Positions 14,189-14,389 of a stretch of 14,389 bases of DNA are shown here, in pieces. Numbering within the stretch: the first letter of the stretch is position 1; each line of letters starts with the position of its first letter. The translations under genes were made by a program, and so were the position numbers. This stretch comes from JANSWO01 sp964351875 (lineage in GTDB: Bacteria > Pseudomonadota > Gammaproteobacteria > Pseudomonadales > Azotimanducaceae). Where the stretch lies: positions 1 through 14,389 of the forward strand of contig CAYGQC010000102.1 of assembly GCA_964351875.1 (NCBI GenBank), in the 5' to 3' direction. The notes under the pieces were generated by a model, which saw nothing but the letters and a program-made list of their open reading frames with translations, did not search any database and was not told the DNA's origin.

Positions 14189-14389
14189 ATGAGCAGCACA
14201 ATCAACCGGGTATTGATCGCAAATCGGGCCGAGATAGCCATTCGCATCGCGCGCACGCTTCGCCGGCGCGGCCAGAGCAGCGTCGCGATCTTCAGCCTGG
14301 AAGACGTAGATAGCCGGCACGTCGCTCACAGTGATCAGCAGCAATCCCTGCCCGGCAGCGGCGCCGCTGCCGGGCAGGGATTGCTGCTG
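14189..14389 (+). CDS. Biotin carboxylase N-terminus (acyl-CoA carboxylase family), cut by the sequence edge
   Basis: Only the first 67 codons are present. INRVLIANRAEIAIRIARTLRRRG (5-28) is the classic start of the biotin carboxylase ATP-grasp fold (family form: VLIANRGEIAxRIxR), followed by VAIFSLEDVDSRHVAHSD (32-49). The stretch SLPGSGAAA (53-61) fits the LPGxGAAA form seen in some large fused carboxylases. These enzymes carboxylate biotin using ATP and bicarbonate as the first half of acetyl- or propionyl-CoA carboxylation. The ATG has GGGGAG upstream. The last six residues, GQGLLL, come from the second arm of a perfect terminal palindrome and probably do not belong to the gene. Divergence from the MaoC gene suggests linked acyl-CoA metabolism. 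Which carboxylase it is cannot be told. Confidence 0.85.
   Translation, partial: MSSTINRVLIANRAEIAIRIARTLRRRGQSSVAIFSLEDVDSRHVAHSDQQQSLPGSGAAAGQGLLL
14336..14389. repeat. Perfect 54-bp spacerless palindrome at the sequence end, probable artefact
   Basis: Bases 14336-14362 are followed directly by their exact reverse complement at 14363-14389, and the sequence stops exactly where the second arm ends. The central 18 bp, GGCAGCGGC/GCCGCTGCC, can be natural because they encode GSGAAA of the biotin carboxylase. The outer arms are not explained by coding. The pattern fits a fold-back read or a palindromic contig-end assembly error seeded by that natural inner palindrome. Confidence 0.85.

Noticed and set aside
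1..14389. CRISPR array, insertion sequence, integrase, toxin-antitoxin pair or defence island
   Set aside because: No spaced direct repeats, transposase or recombinase motifs, or defence-type domain combinations were seen anywhere in the window.

Overview
This window is a piece of a chromosome that is probably proteobacterial and most likely gammaproteobacterial. The reasons are a high-GC coding style, an operator close to the Escherichia coli LexA consensus, a RibB fused to a degenerate GTP cyclohydrolase II domain (the RibBX variant described in Proteobacteria), and tightly packed operons. Genus cannot be assigned from what is visible. Twelve of the fourteen genes are on the minus strand. 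There is no mobile element, CRISPR array, rRNA or tRNA.

Layout from the left, with minus-strand genes transcribed right to left. (1) 37-3025 is a catabolic-looking operon: PdxA-family dehydrogenase, then a zinc-dependent alcohol dehydrogenase, then a fumarylacetoacetate-hydrolase-family enzyme. Its last two genes are 2 nt apart. (2) 3026-3342 holds a perfect 32-bp inverted repeat containing a LexA-like box. It lies between pdxA and a small divergent plus-strand gene for a double-CxxC protein whose first ATG sits inside the palindrome. (3) 3388-4554 is RibBX, standing alone. (4) 4718-8006 holds, in order of transcription, a SpoIIAA-like protein, a tandem EthD-domain protein, a dienelactone-hydrolase-family enzyme and an MFS transporter. 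The last two abut as TAGATG. (5) 8195-14025 is a compact run: MaoC-like hydratase, TPR sensor histidine kinase, Eis-like acetyltransferase, YgjP-type metallopeptidase, and an RsgA-family GTPase. Two of its junctions are ATGA overlaps. (6) From 14189 to the right edge is the 5' end of a biotin carboxylase gene on the plus strand, divergent from the MaoC gene.

Blocks 1 and 4 look like pathways for breaking down small organic acids or aromatic-derived compounds. MaoC plus biotin carboxylase suggests acyl-CoA metabolism. The substrates cannot be read from the sequence.

The last 54 bases form a perfect spacerless palindrome exactly at the edge of the sequence. This is most simply explained as a fold-back or contig-end artefact, so the final 18-27 bases should not be trusted. 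The most interesting biological signal is the long perfect palindrome at 3078-3109 and its unknown small partner gene. I did not find a convincing new multi-gene defence or mobile system.
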